From contig CATLBR010000017.1 in the NCBI GenBank assembly GCA_949879795.1, forward strand, positions 1-64,000: a stretch of 64,000 nt of DNA, given 5' to 3'. Positions 23,704 through 32,652 of this stretch are shown here, piece after piece (within the stretch, counting starts at the first letter, position 1; each line of letters starts with the position of its first letter). Under the pieces are notes generated by a model. The model saw only the letters and a program-made list of their open reading frames with translations. It did no database searches and was not told the origin of the DNA. Source of the DNA: an uncultured Hungatella sp. GTDB taxonomy: Bacteria > Bacillota > Clostridia > Lachnospirales > Lachnospiraceae. Position numbers and translations under genes: made by a program.

Positions 23704-26245
23704 AACCAGGAGATTTCTATTTGTAAGCGCACTGTTTCTTGCAGGGCTTTGTATCACCTGCTTTTTCTGGCTGGGGAGATTTATGACCGGGAAAAGCGGG
23801 GACGCCATCAATGAGATCGGCGAGATCTACATGTCGGAGATGAGCAGGCAGCTACAGCAGAAGTTTGATGCCATAGTGAATCTGCGTCTCTCCCAGGTGG
23901 AGGGCATCATAAAACGTACTCCCCCTGAGACGGCTGTTTACAGCGAGGAGATGATAGAGGAACTTGCGTTCAGCGGCAGCATCCGAGAATTCACTTTCCT
24001 GGGACTGTACACGGAAGACGGGGAATGTGAACCTGTCTACGGCGGTATGGTGAAAGCCATCGATGAAGAGGAACTGAGGGAAGTTCTGCGCGACACGAGA
24101 AAAGGGATTACCAGCGGCATCGATGAGAAGGGAGAAAAGCTGGTGATGTTTGTGGTGGACGCTGCTTATCCCATGAAGAACGGACAGGAGAGCGTTGCCC
24201 TGGTGGCAGGTCTGGGTATGGACTATCTCACCAAAGCGCTGGTTCTGGATGAGGCCAATTCTCTGGCCTACTACCACATCATAAGAAAGGACGGCACCTT
24301 TGTCATCCGGAGCGGCGAAGGTTTTCATGACGATTATTTTACACGTATCAGGGAGATGTTTTCAGAGTACAACGGAAAGACTCCCGAGGCTTTTGCCCAG
24401 GAACTGAGAGACGCCATGAACGGGGATAAAGATTATTCTGCTATGACCATTGTGGATGACGTGCATCAGCATGTGTATTGTTCTCATCTTCCGGGTTCTG
24501 AGTGGTATCTGGTGTCCATCATGCCCTATGGGGTTTTGGATGACGCTATCAACCGCCTGGGATGGCTGCGCCAGTATACCATGCTGGGGGTGTGCAGCGT
24601 GATTCTGGCAGCGGTTCTGGTTATCTTCGTACTGTACTACAGGCTTTCGCAGAATCAGATGAGGGCTCTGGATCAGGCCGAGAAGGCCGCGGCTCACGCC
24701 AACAGAGCAAAAAGTGAGTTCCTCTCCAATATGAGCCACGATATCCGAACCCCCATGAACGGCATCGTGGGTATGACGGCTATCGCCATGGCCAATATCA
24801 ACGATACGGCGAGGGTGAAGGACTGCCTGGCGAAGATCACACTCTCCAGCAAGCATCTTCTGGGACTTGTAAACGATATTCTGGACATGTCCAAGATCGA
24901 GAGCGGAAAGCTGACTCTGAACAGGCATCAGCTGTCTCTGCGAGAGATTATGGACAGTATTGTCAATATTGTCCAGCCGCAGATTAAGGCAAAAGGGCAG
25001 CATTTTGATATATTTATCCAGAATGTGGGTGACGAGGAGGTATACTGTGACAGCGTGCGCCTGAATCAGATACTCATCAACCTTTTGTCCAACGCCATCA
25101 AGTTCACCCCTGAGGGTGGGACCATCAATATATATTTAAGACAGGAGCCGTCGCCGGAAGGTGACGGGTACGTGAGATGCTGTTTCCGAGTTAAGGACAG
25201 CGGCATCGGCATGACGCAGGAGTTTCAGAGGACGATTTTTGACACATTTACGCGGGAGAAGAATATTGTGGTGGACAAGACTGAGGGAAGCGGACTTGGG
25301 ATGGCCATCACAAAGCGTATTGTAGAGGCCATGAACGGCACCATAGAAGTCGAGAGCGCGCCGGGGGAGGGCAGCGAATTCCGGGTCACCGTGGATTTTG
25401 AGAAGGCGTCTGTCAGGGAGGAGGATATGATCCTTCCCCCGTGGAAGATGCTGGTGGTGGACAACAACGAGGATCTGTGCCAGGGGGCGGTCCACTCGCT
25501 GAAAGAGATCGGCATAGACGCCGAGTGGTGCCTGAACGGAAGAACGGCGGTGGAGATGGTGGAGAAGTGCTGTAATGAAGGAAACAGCTATCAGATAGTC
25601 CTTCTGGACTGGAAGATGCCGGGGATGGACGGCCTTCAGACTACCAGGGAGATCAAAAAGAGAGTGGGGGACGATGTTCCTATCTTTATCATATCCGCTT
25701 ACGACTGGAGCGACATCGAGGAGGAGGCCAGAAGCGCGGGAATCCATGGCTTTATCTCCAAACCGCTGTTTAAATCCAACCTGTACTTAAGCCTGAGCAG
25801 CTGTATGCTTCAGAAGCCGGAGGAGCCGTCGGAGAAGCAGCAGAAAAATAAAATTGATTTTAAGGGCAGACGAATCCTTGTGGCAGAAGACAACGACTTA
25901 AACTGGGAGATCGCGGAAGAACTGTTATCCGAGGCTCAGCTGGATTTGGAGCGGGCTGAGAACGGCAAGATATGCGTGGAGAAATTCAAGGCATCCCAGC
26001 CGGGATATTATGCCGCGATTGTCATGGATATCCGTATGCCGGTGATGACGGGGTATGACGCGGCGGTTTCCATCAGGGCTCTGGACAGGGAGGATGCAAA
26101 ACTTCCCATTATCGCCATGACGGCGGACGCGTTCGCAGACGATATCCAGAGATGTCTGGACTGCGGGATGAACGAGCATATTTCAAAGCCCATTGATGTG
26201 GACAGGGTTCTGGAGATATTGAAGAAATACATAATCGCCCGGTAA
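23696..26245 (+). CDS. Hybrid sensor histidine kinase with two receiver domains
   Basis: This 849-residue protein has a membrane segment at about 6-28, an extracellular sensor (about 30-290, Cache-like by layout) and a second segment at about 296-316. A HisKA domain follows with phospho-acceptor H348 in [13 protein letters not shown], then an HATPase domain ([30 protein letters not shown]). Two receiver domains carry phospho-acceptors D638 ([11 protein letters not shown]) and D778 ([14 protein letters not shown]). In the first receiver the acidic pair reads VVDNNED, so one Asp is replaced by Asn and metal binding may be weakened. AAGGAGA precedes ATG 23696. No HPt or output regulator is adjacent. 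Confidence 0.92.
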   Translation: MNKTRRFLFVSALFLAGLCITCFFWLGRFMTGKSGDAINEIGEIYMSEMSRQLQQKFDAIVNLRLSQVEGIIKRTPPETAVYSEEMIEELAFSGSIREFTFLGLYTEDGECEPVYGGMVKAIDEEELREVLRDTRKGITSGIDEKGEKLVMFVVDAAYPMKNGQESVALVAGLGMDYLTKALVLDEANSLAYYHIIRKDGTFVIRSGEGFHDDYFTRIREMFSEYNGKTPEAFAQELRDAMNGDKDYSAMTIVDDVHQHVYCSHLPGSEWYLVSIMPYGVLDDAINRLGWLRQYTMLGVCSVILAAVLVIFVLYYRLSQNQMRALDQAEKAAAHANRAKSEFLSNMSHDIRTPMNGIVGMTAIAMANINDTARVKDCLAKITLSSKHLLGLVNDILDMSKIESGKLTLNRHQLSLREIMDSIVNIVQPQIKAKGQHFDIFIQNVGDEEVYCDSVRLNQILINLLSNAIKFTPEGGTINIYLRQEPSPEGDGYVRCCFRVKDSGIGMTQEFQRTIFDTFTREKNIVVDKTEGSGLGMAITKRIVEAMNGTIEVESAPGEGSEFRVTVDFEKASVREEDMILPPWKMLVVDNNEDLCQGAVHSLKEIGIDAEWCLNGRTAVEMVEKCCNEGNSYQIVLLDWKMPGMDGLQTTREIKKRVGDDVPIFIISAYDWSDIEEEARSAGIHGFISKPLFKSNLYLSLSSCMLQKPEEPSEKQQKNKIDFKGRRILVAEDNDLNWEIAEELLSEAQLDLERAENGKICVEKFKASQPGYYAAIVMDIRMPVMTGYDAAVSIRALDREDAKLPIIAMTADAFADDIQRCLDCGMNEHISKPIDVDRVLEILKKYIIAR

Positions 26246-26269
26246 GCCTGGGGACGGAGGAACAGGACT

Positions 26270-27022
26270 ATGGAGATACAGGATATTTTGAGACAGGTGA
26301 AAGCGGGAACCATGTCTGTGGAGGAGGCAGAGGGCTTTCTGAATATGGGCAATTATGAAGAGATGGGGTACGCCAAGCTGGATACCAGCCGCAAGGAGCG
26401 CACAGGGTTCGCGGAGGTAGTGTTCTGCAGCGGGAAGGCGGACAGTCATCTGCTGTCCATCTATGAACGAATTTTTGAGAAGGAGGGGGAGGTGTTTGGA
26501 ACCAGGGCTTCGATGGAACAGTATGAGCTGGTGAAGTCCAGGTTTCCCCAGACAGTCTATGACCCTATTTCCAGGATACTGAAGATAGAAAAAGAGGGAA
26601 AGTTGAGGACAGGCAGCGTGGCCGTCTGCACGGCGGGGACGGCAGATATCCCTGTGGCTGAGGAGGCGGCCCAGACAGCCGAGTTTTTCGGAACATATGT
26701 GGAGCGCATCTACGATGTGGGTGTCAGCGGCATCCACAGGCTTCTGTCCCGGCTGGAGGTGATCCAGAAGGCCAACTGCGTGGTGGCGGTGGCAGGTATG
26801 GAGGGGGCGCTGGCCAGCGTCATCGGCGGCCTGGTGAGCCGCCCTGTCATAGCGGTTCCCACTTCTGTGGGGTACGGAGCCAATCTTCACGGCCTCTCGG
26901 CGCTGCTCACCATGATCAACTCCTGTGCCAACGGTATTGCCGTGGTAAATATTGACAACGGCTACGGGGCAGGATATCTGGCCACCCAGATCAACCGCCT
27001 GGCGCAGCAGGGAGGACAGTGA
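26270..27022 (+). CDS. larB: LarB, nickel-pincer cofactor biosynthesis carboxylase
   Basis: LarB carboxylates and hydrolyses nicotinic acid adenine dinucleotide to start synthesis of the nickel-pincer nucleotide cofactor. This 250-residue protein has the N-terminal helical part (LRQVKAGTMSVEEAEGFL) and the AIR-carboxylase-like core (VAVCTAGTADIPVAEEAAQT; VVAVAGMEGALASVIGGL; VPTSVGYGANLHGLSALLTM). GGAGG lies upstream. It is followed directly by larE and larC; the stop codon of larB overlaps the larE start. Confidence 0.94.
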   Translation: MEIQDILRQVKAGTMSVEEAEGFLNMGNYEEMGYAKLDTSRKERTGFAEVVFCSGKADSHLLSIYERIFEKEGEVFGTRASMEQYELVKSRFPQTVYDPISRILKIEKEGKLRTGSVAVCTAGTADIPVAEEAAQTAEFFGTYVERIYDVGVSGIHRLLSRLEVIQKANCVVAVAGMEGALASVIGGLVSRPVIAVPTSVGYGANLHGLSALLTMINSCANGIAVVNIDNGYGAGYLATQINRLAQQGGQ

Positions 27023-27852
27023 TGGGGGACTACAGGAGGAAGTGTGAGCGCCTCCATGAGCTGATGGAGGAGTATGCCTGTGAGGATGTGGCGGTAGCCT
27101 TTTCGGGGGGGGTGGATTCCGGTCTTCTTCTGAAACTGGCGGTGCTTCACGCCGGTGGGAGGGGGAAACAGGTCTTTGCCATAACGGCGGCCACGGATCT
27201 CCACCCGGTGACAGATGAGAGGATTGCCGAAAAGGTAGCCCTGGAGACAGGGGCGCGGCATGAGATTTTGAGAATCCGGGAGCTGGAGCAGGGTGATATA
27301 TCCTGCAATCCTGTAGACAGATGTTACCGGTGTAAAAAGTATCTGTTTCAAGCGATTAAGGAGACGGCGAAAAAGACAGGGGTTTCGGTAGTTCTGGAAG
27401 GGACCAATGTGGACGACCTCTCCCAGTACCGTCCGGGTCTTCGGGCCATCCAGGAGCTGGGGATAAAGAGCCCTCTCAAGGAGGCAGGCTTTACCAAGGC
27501 TCAGGTGCGCGCCCTGGCGAAAGAGTATGGTATTTCGGTGGCGGACCGTCCGTCGTCGCCGTGTCTGGCCACCAGGTTTCCCTATGGAGCCAGGCTGACT
27601 GCGGAAAAGCTGAGGCAGGTAGAGCTGGGGGAGGAGTATCTGAGAGACCTGGGGCTCTACAATGTCCGTCTCAGAGTCCACGACGATATCGCTCGGATCG
27701 AGGCTGACAGGGAGGCTCTGGGGACGGTAGTGGGACACAGGGAAGAAGTAGTCTCATATCTAAAGAGTCTGGGATACAGATATATAACGCTGGATCTGGA
27801 AGGTTTCCGGTCAGGCAGTATGGACGAGGGGTTGGAGAAGTCGGACAGATAG
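27022..27852 (+). CDS. larE: LarE, sacrificial sulfur transferase
   Basis: LarE adenylates the LarB product and donates sulfur, in well-studied forms from its own Cys. The 276-residue protein has the PP-loop VAFSGGVDSGLLLKLAV, the DRCYRCKKYLF segment and RPSSPCLATRFPYG. The Cys of that last motif corresponds to the sacrificial Cys region of Lactobacillus LarE. A GTG at 27019 is an alternative start; GGAGGA at 27011-27016 fits either. The tight overlap with larB supports one operon. Confidence 0.93.
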   Translation: MGDYRRKCERLHELMEEYACEDVAVAFSGGVDSGLLLKLAVLHAGGRGKQVFAITAATDLHPVTDERIAEKVALETGARHEILRIRELEQGDISCNPVDRCYRCKKYLFQAIKETAKKTGVSVVLEGTNVDDLSQYRPGLRAIQELGIKSPLKEAGFTKAQVRALAKEYGISVADRPSSPCLATRFPYGARLTAEKLRQVELGEEYLRDLGLYNVRLRVHDDIARIEADREALGTVVGHREEVVSYLKSLGYRYITLDLEGFRSGSMDEGLEKSDR

Positions 27853-27879
27853 ACAATAGAAAAGAGAGGATTTGGAGAG

Positions 27880-29367
27880 ATGGGTTCTGGAGATAAGCTG
27901 TATTTGGAATGTTATTCTGGGATAAGCGGGGATATGGCCGTGGCTGCTTTGCTTGACCTGGGCGCTGACGAAAAAGTGATGACGGATGTTCTGGAGAGCC
28001 TTCCGGTGTCAGGCTTCAGGGTTGAGGTGAAGCGGGTGATAAAATCAGGGATTGATGCCTGCGATTTTAATGTGATTCTGGATGCGGAGCACGAGAACCA
28101 TGACCACGATATGGAGTATCTTCATGGACATGAGCACGGCCACAGCCATGACGGTCACGAGGAGGATCACGGGCATGAGCACGGCCACGATCACGACGGC
28201 GGTCACGGTCACGGGCATGAGCACGGTCACGATCACGACGGCGGTCACGGCCACGGGCATGAGTACGGTCACGATCACGACGATGGTCACGTCCACGGTC
28301 ACGATTACGACGGTGGTCACATCCACGGCCACCATCACGATCAGAGCCATGACCACACTCACGAGGATATGGCCCACGGCCACACACATACCCACCATCA
28401 CCATGAGCACAGAGGGATGGCCGAGATACGGCAGATCATCGGCGGGGGAAAGATGACCGAGGGAGCCCGGAAGCTGGCCCTGAGAATATTTGAGATACTG
28501 GCGGAGGCCGAGTCAAAGGCTCATAATGTGCAGGTGGACCAAGTGCATTTCCATGAAGTGGGAGCGGTGGATTCTATCGTGGATATCGTGGCTGTGGCTG
28601 TGTGCCTGGATAATCTGAAAGTGGAGGAAGTGGTGGTTCCGTTTTTGTGCGAGGGCACGGGAACCGTACGATGTCAGCACGGAATTCTCCCGGTGCCTGT
28701 CCCCGCTGTGGCCAATATCATGAAAAGCTACAGCCTGCCTGTGCGGATCGTGGACGCTGAGGGAGAGTTTGTGACTCCCACAGGGGCTGCCATCGTGGCG
28801 GCGGTGAAAACTTCCGAGACACTTCCCAAAGGTTTTTCCGTGGTGAAGGTTGGAATCGGGGCGGGAAAAAGGAATTATGAACGGCCGGGAATTCTAAGAG
28901 CCATGGTGGTGCGGGACGTGCAGCCGGAGAAGGACATTATCTGGAAACTGGAGACCAACATCGACGACTGCAGCGGGGAAGCCCTGGGATACGTGATGGA
29001 GAGGCTTTTTGAGGCAGGTGCCAGGGATGTCCACTATACGCCGGTTTTCATGAAGAAAAACAGGCCTGCCTGGCAGCTGAACGTGATCTGCGCCGGCGAG
29101 GATATAGAAAAATTGGAGCGAATTATCTTCAGAGAGACCACAACCATCGGCATCCGCCGGGTGGAGATGGAGCGGACGGTATTGAAGAGGGAGGAGCGGA
29201 TGGTTTCTACGGCCCTTGGGGAGGCGCGGGTGAAGGTGTGCCAGGCGGAGGGAGTGGTCAGATTCTATCCCGAGTATGACAGTGTATCCAGGCTGGCGAG
29301 AGAGAGCGGGACCCCTTTTGCCCAGGTGTACCAGATGGTACAGAGGCAGTGTACGGACCAGATGTAG
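27880..29367 (+). CDS. larC: LarC, nickel-inserting cyclometallase, with long His-rich insert
   Basis: LarC inserts nickel into the dithiolated pyridinium precursor using CTP. The 495-residue protein starts LYLECYSGISGDMAVAALLD and has the block VDQVHFHEVGAVDSIVDIVA. A C-terminal LarC2-like domain follows (KLETNIDDCSGEALGYVMERLFEAGARDVH). It is one continuous frame, unlike species where larC1/larC2 are joined by frameshift. An insert at about residues 73-180 is made of His/Asp/Gly repeats, presumably a nickel store. A rho-independent terminator follows. No larA-type racemase is in the window. Confidence 0.93.
   Translation: MGSGDKLYLECYSGISGDMAVAALLDLGADEKVMTDVLESLPVSGFRVEVKRVIKSGIDACDFNVILDAEHENHDHDMEYLHGHEHGHSHDGHEEDHGHEHGHDHDGGHGHGHEHGHDHDGGHGHGHEYGHDHDDGHVHGHDYDGGHIHGHHHDQSHDHTHEDMAHGHTHTHHHHEHRGMAEIRQIIGGGKMTEGARKLALRIFEILAEAESKAHNVQVDQVHFHEVGAVDSIVDIVAVAVCLDNLKVEEVVVPFLCEGTGTVRCQHGILPVPVPAVANIMKSYSLPVRIVDAEGEFVTPTGAAIVAAVKTSETLPKGFSVVKVGIGAGKRNYERPGILRAMVVRDVQPEKDIIWKLETNIDDCSGEALGYVMERLFEAGARDVHYTPVFMKKNRPAWQLNVICAGEDIEKLERIIFRETTTIGIRRVEMERTVLKREERMVSTALGEARVKVCQAEGVVRFYPEYDSVSRLARESGTPFAQVYQMVQRQCTDQM
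28171..28296 (+). repeat. 42-bp tandem repeats inside larC
   Basis: Three near-identical 42-bp units begin at 28171, 28213 and 28255, each opening GGGCATGAG(C/T)ACGG and encoding about 14 His/Asp/Gly-rich residues, followed by degenerate copies. Being a multiple of three, the unit can expand or contract without breaking the frame. Confidence 0.85.
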
Positions 29368-29393
29368 AAAATTCAGCGGGAAACGATTCATGA

Positions 29394-29417
29394 GCCGGCA
29401 GGAAATGCCGGCTTTTT
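29394..29417 (+). terminator. Rho-independent terminator after larC
   Basis: GCCGGCA-GGAAA-TGCCGGC followed by TTTTTC, 27 bp after the larC stop. Confidence 0.9.
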
Positions 29418-29688
29418 CTTAGTATGACAGCATGCTGTCTGACCTGTTAGAAAACAGAAAATTTGTGGGAATAAGAAAAGCCAGCAAGCCAGTCAACGGT
29501 CAAGATGAACGGTGCTTCCAGCGCCGCCGTCTTTGCCGATGGGCGGGAGTGCACACTTTTTTATGTAAAGTATTCAGAAAAGTGCGGCAATAATATAAAA
29601 TAGAGAATATATATAGATTTAAAGTAAAATATTCAGATTAATTATGATAAAAATGTGATAAAAAATCTTAGGAATTAGATATGTATTC
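29418..29688. other. Non-coding gap before the Mrp operon
   Basis: No gene is visible. A 14-bp palindrome, GACAGCATGCTGTC, lies at 29426-29439 and could be a regulator site. A GC-richer patch (about 29500-29560) sits between AT-rich flanks, and I cannot assign it to a known riboswitch. Confidence 0.4.
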
Positions 29689-29717
29689 TTGTATTTATTT
29701 AAAAACAGCAGTATAAT
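29689..29717 (+). promoter_or_regulatory. Promoter of the Mrp antiporter operon
   Basis: TTGTAT, 17-base spacer, TATAAT, about 60 bp before the first gene of the operon. Confidence 0.75.
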
Positions 29718-29779
29718 ACAGTTCGCGGTAAGATGTTTATACTTTTTTTATATTTTTATAAATAGAAAGGGGGAAGTCT

Positions 29780-30256
29780 ATGTATCTATTGTTTCTGGCA
29801 GTATGGCTGATCCTCAACGGCAAGGTGACACTGGAAATCTTCGTCTTCGGAGTTGTTATATCGGCAGTGCTGTTCTGGTTTATGTGCAGATTTTTAGATT
29901 ACAATTTCCGCAAGGAGATCCTTCTGTTCCATCTGGCACCTCTGTTTGTCAGATATTTCTGGGTTTTGGTGAAGGAGATCGTGAAGGCCAATGTGAGCGT
30001 CTTTAAGATCATCTACTCCCCGGAGCTGCAGCCGGAACCTGCATTCGTGTATTTCGACACCAATTTCCGGACAGGGACGGCAAAGATGCTGCTGGCCAAT
30101 TCCATCACTCTGACACCGGGAACCATCACCGTGTCGGTGGAGGGAGACAGGTTTTGCGTCCACTGTCTTGACCAGGAGCTGGCGGACGGAGTTGAGGATT
30201 CTGTGTTTGTGGAATTGCTGAAGGAAATGGAGGCGGAGGAAGAAAAATGGAGTTGA
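29780..30256 (+). CDS. mrpE: Mrp antiporter subunit E
   Basis: This 158-residue MrpE/MnhE-type protein has two N-terminal membrane segments (LFLAVWLILNGKVTLEIFVF; VISAVLFWFMCRFLDYN) and the conserved soluble tail with ANSITLTPGTITV and CVHCLDQ. It belongs to the membrane module that exchanges Na+ (or K+) for protons. AGAAAGGGGG precedes the start. It opens a ten-gene run with overlapping or near-touching ends, so the complex is made from one message. Confidence 0.92.
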   Translation: MYLLFLAVWLILNGKVTLEIFVFGVVISAVLFWFMCRFLDYNFRKEILLFHLAPLFVRYFWVLVKEIVKANVSVFKIIYSPELQPEPAFVYFDTNFRTGTAKMLLANSITLTPGTITVSVEGDRFCVHCLDQELADGVEDSVFVELLKEMEAEEEKWS

Positions 30257-30621
30257 TACAGCAGGCATATGATGTTCTGATGACAACCGGGGTGCTGATA
30301 CTGGCGGCGCTCATCATCTTGAGTATCATCCGTTCCATACTGGGGCCGGGAATCTCGGACCGCATTATAGCAGTCAATATGATCGGCACCATGGTCATCA
30401 TGATCACTGCTATTTTTTCTGTGTGGATGGACGAAAATTATCTGGCGGACGTGTGCCTGATCTACGCCATGATCAGCTTTCTGGGCGTGGTGGTGCTGTG
30501 CAAGGTTTACACGGGAGTGTACCTCCAGAGGAAACACATGAAGGCTGACCTGGGAGCTATCGAGGACAATTTGAGCAAACAGGGAGTGGAGATGTCGGAG
30601 GAGAAGGAGGTGCAGCCATGA
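30247..30621 (+). CDS. mrpF: Mrp antiporter subunit F
   Basis: This 124-residue MrpF/MnhF-type protein has three membrane helices and conserved LGPGISDRIIAVNMIGTMVI. The charged tail (about 35 residues) is longer than in most MrpF proteins. It overlaps mrpE by ten bases and has GGAGGA inside the end of mrpE. Confidence 0.9.
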   Translation: MELIQQAYDVLMTTGVLILAALIILSIIRSILGPGISDRIIAVNMIGTMVIMITAIFSVWMDENYLADVCLIYAMISFLGVVVLCKVYTGVYLQRKHMKADLGAIEDNLSKQGVEMSEEKEVQP

Positions 30622-31031
30622 CAGGAGCATGGATTCGCTTTGCGGCCGCAGCCGCCTGCATGATTCTGGGCCTGGTATTTATGATATCGGCGGTGTTCGG
30701 AGTCAACCGGTTCCGCCACGCGCTGAACCGTATGCACGCGGCGGCCCTGGGGGACACCTTGGGGATTTTGTTTGTGATTTTGAGCCTGATCATTATGAGA
30801 GGTTTTTCAATGGATTCTTTAAAGCTGTCCATGGTGATCGTGTTTTTCTGGATCGCCTCACCGGTGTCCGGCCATATGATAAGCCGTCTGGAGGCCATGA
30901 CCGACGAGAGGCTCGGGGAGATCTCCATACTTGAGAAGAACAACGGTATCCGGGTGACCATGGAGGATGCCCCCAGCAAGATCAAGGAGACTCCGGATAA
31001 GAAAAAGAAAAGAGGGGGAAAGGGCAGATGA
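30618..31031 (+). CDS. mrpG: Mrp antiporter subunit G
   Basis: This 137-residue MrpG/MnhG-type protein has three helices and the conserved VFGVNRFRHALNRMHAAALGDTLGILF segment. It ends in a Lys/Glu/Pro-rich tail (DAPSKIKETPDKKKKRGGKG). GAAGGAGGTG lies upstream; it overlaps mrpF by four bases. Confidence 0.9.
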   Translation: MTGAWIRFAAAAACMILGLVFMISAVFGVNRFRHALNRMHAAALGDTLGILFVILSLIIMRGFSMDSLKLSMVIVFFWIASPVSGHMISRLEAMTDERLGEISILEKNNGIRVTMEDAPSKIKETPDKKKKRGGKGR

Positions 31032-31294
31032 GACTGTTTGAGTGTATTCTTTTGCTTTGTCTGATCGTGTGTGCGGTGTCGGTAGCATTTACCAGAGATC
31101 TGCTGACCTCAATCATCATATTTATGTCCTACAGCCTGCTGATGTGCCTGATCTGGATGATTCTCCAGTCGCCGGATCTGGCCATCACGGAGGCGGCGGT
31201 GGGAGCCGGCGTCACCAGTATTCTGTTTTTCCTGACTTTGAAAAAGATCAGGGCCATCAGAAAGGAGGAGCAGAATGAGCAGGAGGAGGGATAA
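31028..31294 (+). CDS. MbhD-like subunit (DUF4040)
   Basis: This 88-residue protein has three helices, with TSIIIFMSYSLLMCLIWMIL and APDLAITEA-like sequence (QSPDLAITEAAVGAGVTSIL). It corresponds to the MbhD-type domain that in classical Mrp systems is part of the C-terminus of MrpA. Here it is a separate gene, as in archaeal membrane-bound hydrogenase (Mbh) operons. It overlaps the next gene by 20 bases. Confidence 0.85.
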   Translation: MRLFECILLLCLIVCAVSVAFTRDLLTSIIIFMSYSLLMCLIWMILQSPDLAITEAAVGAGVTSILFFLTLKKIRAIRKEEQNEQEEG

Positions 31295-32273
31295 CTATGA
31301 GACCAGCCGCTGGCTGAGATTTAAAAAATGGGTGGACGGGGAGACGGATCCCTTAAGCTCAGGCATGGACGCTATCCCTGTGGTTACAGAGGGACAGATG
31401 AGAGAGAGAAGGAAGAACCTGGCCCTGAGGAAGGCTTACGACGAAGAGCTGACCCGTCTGTCCGCGGAGCATGCCGACAAGACGGAGATCATGAAAGCCA
31501 GAGGAATCCGGAACTTTCAGAAGTTTTATAAGGTCATGTCGGTGATTCTCTGCCTTGCCATCATATCCGTGCTTCTGTGGACCATCGCAGCCCTGCCTGT
31601 CACGGGAGGCGCAGACAATCCCGCCAACAACGAGGTGGCTGCCAGGTATATCGAGAAAGGCCTGCAGGAGACGGGAGCGGTAAATATTGTCACAGGGATG
31701 ATTCTGGATTACCGCGCGTTCGATACCTTCGGGGAGTCATGTGTGTTGTTTATCGCGTCCTGCTGCGTTCTGGTACTTCTCAGACTGGACGCGGACAGCA
31801 AGAACGACAACATAAAAAAGATGATAGCGGAGAGTGACGACCGCCATTTCGAGCCGAAAGATGATATCATTCTCCAGAAATGCGCCTGTGTTCTGGTGCC
31901 CGTCATCATGATTTTTGGGATATACATTGTACTTAACGGCCATCTGTCCCCGGGGGGAGGCTTTTCTGGCGGTGCTGTTCTGGGCTCCGGACTGATCCTG
32001 TATCTGAATGCCTACGGGTATAAGAAGATGAGTCGTCTGTTTACAGAGAAGGTGTATCGGAGAACCACTCTGTGCGCCCTGACTTTTTACTGCCTGGCGA
32101 AAAGCTATTCTTTCTTTACAGGGGCCAACCACCTGGAAAGCGGGATTCCTACCGGAACTCCAGGGGCGATCTTGAGCAGCGGCCTGATCCTGCCGCTGAA
32201 CATCTGCGTGGGCCTGGTGGTGGCATGTACCATGTATGCGTTTTATACCCTGTTCCGGAAGGGGGGCATGTGA
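31275..32273 (+). CDS. mrpB: MrpB subunit fused to MbhE-like domain
   Basis: This 332-residue protein has a charged soluble N-terminal extension of about 85 residues (SRRRDNYETSRWLRFKKWVD). An MbhE-like unit follows (ALPVTGGADNPANNEVAARY; YRAFDTFGESCVLFIA), then an MrpB unit (NGHLSPGGGFSGGAVLGSGL; SGIPTGTPGAILSSGLILPL). In Thermococcales Mbh operons these are separate genes; in classical Mrp, MbhE is part of MrpA. The N-terminal extension has no match I recognise and may contact a cytoplasmic partner. Confidence 0.85.
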   Translation: MSRRRDNYETSRWLRFKKWVDGETDPLSSGMDAIPVVTEGQMRERRKNLALRKAYDEELTRLSAEHADKTEIMKARGIRNFQKFYKVMSVILCLAIISVLLWTIAALPVTGGADNPANNEVAARYIEKGLQETGAVNIVTGMILDYRAFDTFGESCVLFIASCCVLVLLRLDADSKNDNIKKMIAESDDRHFEPKDDIILQKCACVLVPVIMIFGIYIVLNGHLSPGGGFSGGAVLGSGLILYLNAYGYKKMSRLFTEKVYRRTTLCALTFYCLAKSYSFFTGANHLESGIPTGTPGAILSSGLILPLNICVGLVVACTMYAFYTLFRKGGM

Positions 32274-32274
32274 T

Positions 32275-32652
32275 ATGATACAGCATCTGTCGTTAAATAT
32301 AGAAGAGACAGTGGCGGTGATCTTGTTTGGCGTGGGATTTACCATCCTTTTGCTCCACCGGAATCTGATTAAAAAAATTATGGGAATGAATATCATGGAT
32401 ACTGCAACCTATCTTTTTCTAGCCTCAAAAGGTTACATCACGGGACGGGCAGTGCCTATTGTGGTGGACGGAGTCCAGGAGGTGAGCGCCTACATCAACC
32501 CGGTGCCCAGCGGCCTTGTGCTTACCGGCATCGTGGTAAGCGTCAGCACCACGGCTCTCATGCTGTCCCTGACCATCCGGCTTTATGAGCGGTATCATTC
32601 TCTGGATCTGGATGAGATCCTGATATTGGCAAAAGAGGAGGAACAGACATGA
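32275..32652 (+). CDS. mrpC: Mrp antiporter subunit C (NuoK-like)
   Basis: This 125-residue MrpC/NuoK-type subunit has three helices (VAVILFGVGFTILLLHRNLI; MGMNIMDTATYLFL; VLTGIVVSVSTTALMLSLTI). Conserved YINPVPSGLVLTGIVVS marks the family. The start at 32275 sits directly after the mrpB stop; an in-frame extension to 32236 would overlap mrpB and is rejected. Confidence 0.9.
   Translation: MIQHLSLNIEETVAVILFGVGFTILLLHRNLIKKIMGMNIMDTATYLFLASKGYITGRAVPIVVDGVQEVSAYINPVPSGLVLTGIVVSVSTTALMLSLTIRLYERYHSLDLDEILILAKEEEQT

Noticed and set aside
28100-28400. CRISPR-like array or minisatellite
   Set aside because: The 42-bp repeats are in frame inside larC and encode a His-rich insert; there are no unique spacers.
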